Origin: Saprospiraceae bacterium
GTDB lineage: Bacteria; Bacteroidota; Bacteroidia; Chitinophagales; Saprospiraceae
Direction: 5' to 3'
Assembly: GCA_013001975.1 (NCBI GenBank)
Contig: JABDKX010000188.1
Span: 1 to 35,907, forward strand
DNA: 35,907 nt
In this document: positions 34,612 through 35,907 of the stretch, piece by piece
How positions within the stretch are numbered: position 1 is the first letter of the stretch
Layout: the number at the start of each line of letters is the position of its first letter
The notes under the pieces: generated by a model
Seen by the model: only the letters and a program-made list of their open reading frames with translations
The model's database searches: none
Told to the model about the DNA's origin: nothing
Made by a program: the position numbers and the translations under genes

Positions 34612-35907
34612 TCAGTCTGATTCTTTTTCTAACTGAAGCGTAGCCTTCACCCATCTTGCTTCGATATAATCGATAGAAATATCAATATCATGAACCAATT
34701 CGCTTACAGATTTATTAGGATTTTTGAGTGCAAACTTTCTGATCTTTTGGTACCTGGCATTTGGCATTAACTTATTGATATCTACCGCTCCATTTTTTAA
34801 ATGCTTGAGCATATGACTCTCAATTGTACCCTTAGATAAGAATCTCAAGCAAGCAATTTCTTCAATCGTTTTTCCCTGCTCAAACAATTCTAAGGTTTGC
34901 TTGTAGGTATCCCCCTTCTCGTATTTTTTCTTGATAGCACTTGAATTATCTGGCTTATATTTCTTTATCCCAGTAAACACCTTTTCACCTTGAAATGAAA
35001 TATTGTAAATCTTTTCCATCAAGTGCCAACATTCGTCTCCGAAAGTTCGTGTTTGATTGAGATATTTCCTAGTTCCCTTTTTTACGCGATATTCTTCAAT
35101 ATGACTTTCAATTGGAAGCAAGACCTTTGCATTGATTTCATCTGAAAAGTATCGGATGGCCTTATCGACTCTGTCTTTAATGATGGCTTTACTATTTTCT
35201 TCAAATAAACTTTCTAGTTGCCACTGAAATTTTTCTCCTGTTTTAACGGTATTTTGAAAAACAGTCTTAATGCCTTTTATAAATGTCAATATTTCCATGG
35301 CATAATCATCTTGCTTTTCAACAACAAAAGATTGCCAAGATTTTATGTAGTCTAAATATTTATGAAAATTAAAAGATGCCTTTAGCAGATGCTTTTGATA
35401 CTTTTCTTTGGCAACTTTTAAGTCCTCTTCAAAATTATATTCTTCATTAATAGAATGGTGATAGTCCAATATTCTTTTGTCAACAATAATATTGTCAGGT
35501 CTTATTTTACTGAGTAATTTTAATCCTTCTAAACTTCTGCATCGACTGAGTGCCACATAGAGTTGGCCAGCCGCAAAAGAGTTTTCCAAGTCGAGTTGCA
35601 ATTTGTCAAAAGTTAGTCCTTGGCTTTTATGAACGGTCACTGCCCAAGCTAAACGCACAGGATACTGTAAAAATGAACCAATATCTTCTTGAAGAATTTC
35701 TTTCGTTTTTTCATCAACTTTAAACGTTGTATTTTTCCATTCTTCTCGTTCAACAATAATTGAATTGCTTCCATCATTAAATTCAACTTTTAAAAACTCA
35801 TCAACTTTATCAACCAATTTTCCAATTCTCCCATTGAAGTATAATCCTTCAGGATGGTTTCTGATAAACATTATTTGAGCGCCAATCTTAAGTTGAAATT
35901 TTTCAGG
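34612..35907 (-). CDS. PIF1-like helicase, C-terminal part with HTH domain (5' end outside window)
   Basis: The minus-strand frame is open to the right edge: 431 residues, read from PEKFQLKIGAQIMF. The N-terminal ATPase motifs lie outside the window, and the ATG at 35871 is internal rather than the true start. Visible are the loop LKIGAQIMFIRN before FNGRIGKL, helicase motif V-like VTVHKSQGLTFDKL, and motif VI LYVALSRCRSLEGL. These are typical of the PIF1/RecD-like superfamily 1B. A long helical linker follows. Near the end comes a helix-turn-helix domain (about 340-385, ELFEQGKTIEEIACLRFLSK) of the type appended to RecQ and PIF1 helicases in Bacteroidota. It likely unwinds DNA in replication or repair. 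Confidence 0.9.
   Translation of the reverse strand, partial: PEKFQLKIGAQIMFIRNHPEGLYFNGRIGKLVDKVDEFLKVEFNDGSNSIIVEREEWKNTTFKVDEKTKEILQEDIGSFLQYPVRLAWAVTVHKSQGLTFDKLQLDLENSFAAGQLYVALSRCRSLEGLKLLSKIRPDNIIVDKRILDYHHSINEEYNFEEDLKVAKEKYQKHLLKASFNFHKYLDYIKSWQSFVVEKQDDYAMEILTFIKGIKTVFQNTVKTGEKFQWQLESLFEENSKAIIKDRVDKAIRYFSDEINAKVLLPIESHIEEYRVKKGTRKYLNQTRTFGDECWHLMEKIYNISFQGEKVFTGIKKYKPDNSSAIKKKYEKGDTYKQTLELFEQGKTIEEIACLRFLSKGTIESHMLKHLKNGAVDINKLMPNARYQKIRKFALKNPNKSVSELVHDIDISIDYIEARWVKATLQLEKESD

Noticed and set aside
34610-34628. AATCA-GTC-TGATT hairpin followed by CTTTTT as a terminator of the TPR gene
   Set aside because: Only a 5-bp AT-rich stem with a 3-nt loop, and it lies mostly inside the 3' coding end of the convergent helicase gene; too weak to call.
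35869-35871. ATG at 35871 as the true start of the helicase gene
   Set aside because: The frame continues to the window edge and encodes the conserved LKIGAQIMF helicase segment, so the gene is truncated by the window rather than starting here.

Overview
The window is AT-rich, tightly packed chromosomal DNA from a member of the Bacteroidota. Secreted proteins end in type IX secretion (T9SS) sorting tails. Perfect Bacteroidota -7 promoter elements (TANNTTTG) sit upstream of many genes, and purine-rich ribosome binding sites are scarce. Family-restricted genes are present (DUF4294, GYDIA-type GHMP kinase, choice-of-anchor V protein). Isoprenoids are made by the mevalonate route. Together with the very large HYR/IgGFc-binding adhesin-like proteins, this suggests a marine or sludge Saprospiria-type organism; that placement is inference. 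I see no tRNA, rRNA, CRISPR array, insertion sequence or phage gene.

Left part (1-11142, all minus strand): two giant secreted proteins. The first is an open frame of at least 2194 codons running off the left edge. It has repeated cysteine-containing HYR/Ig-like modules around an IgGFc-binding domain and an unrecognised last domain. Its upstream region holds a perfect -7 element directly followed by a potential four-way-junction RNA. The second (1325 aa) has HYR-like modules, a carboxypeptidase-regulatory-like domain, dockerin-type repeats, a cohesin-like domain and a T9SS tail, and ends at a strong intrinsic terminator. 

Middle part (11457-20057): an MsbA-like ABC exporter that may be leaderless, a choice-of-anchor V T9SS protein, and a minus-strand redox group. 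That group is a DsbD-alpha-like periplasmic protein, a DsbD with two alpha-like domains, and a TPR lipoprotein. It is followed by dapD and a PAP2-like membrane protein.

Right part (20277-35907): DUF4294, diphosphomevalonate decarboxylase and a rhodanese lipoprotein form a plus-strand operon. It is followed by peptidyl-tRNA hydrolase (minus), a DinB/radical SAM pair, a TPR protein, an OmpA/PD40 envelope protein, and RlmD with a small partner. A minus-strand isoprenoid cluster follows: type 2 IPP isomerase, class II HMG-CoA reductase and a GYDIA GHMP kinase that lacks an orthodox start codon. The window closes with a TPR protein and the C-terminal part of a PIF1-like helicase cut by the right edge.

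The enzymes HMG-CoA reductase, GHMP kinase, MvaD and type 2 isomerase cover most of the route from HMG-CoA to IPP/DMAPP. HMG-CoA synthase and a second kinase are not in the window. The best candidates for something undescribed are the structured RNA at 6682-6838, the unknown C-terminal domain of the giant protein, and the start anomaly of the GHMP kinase.
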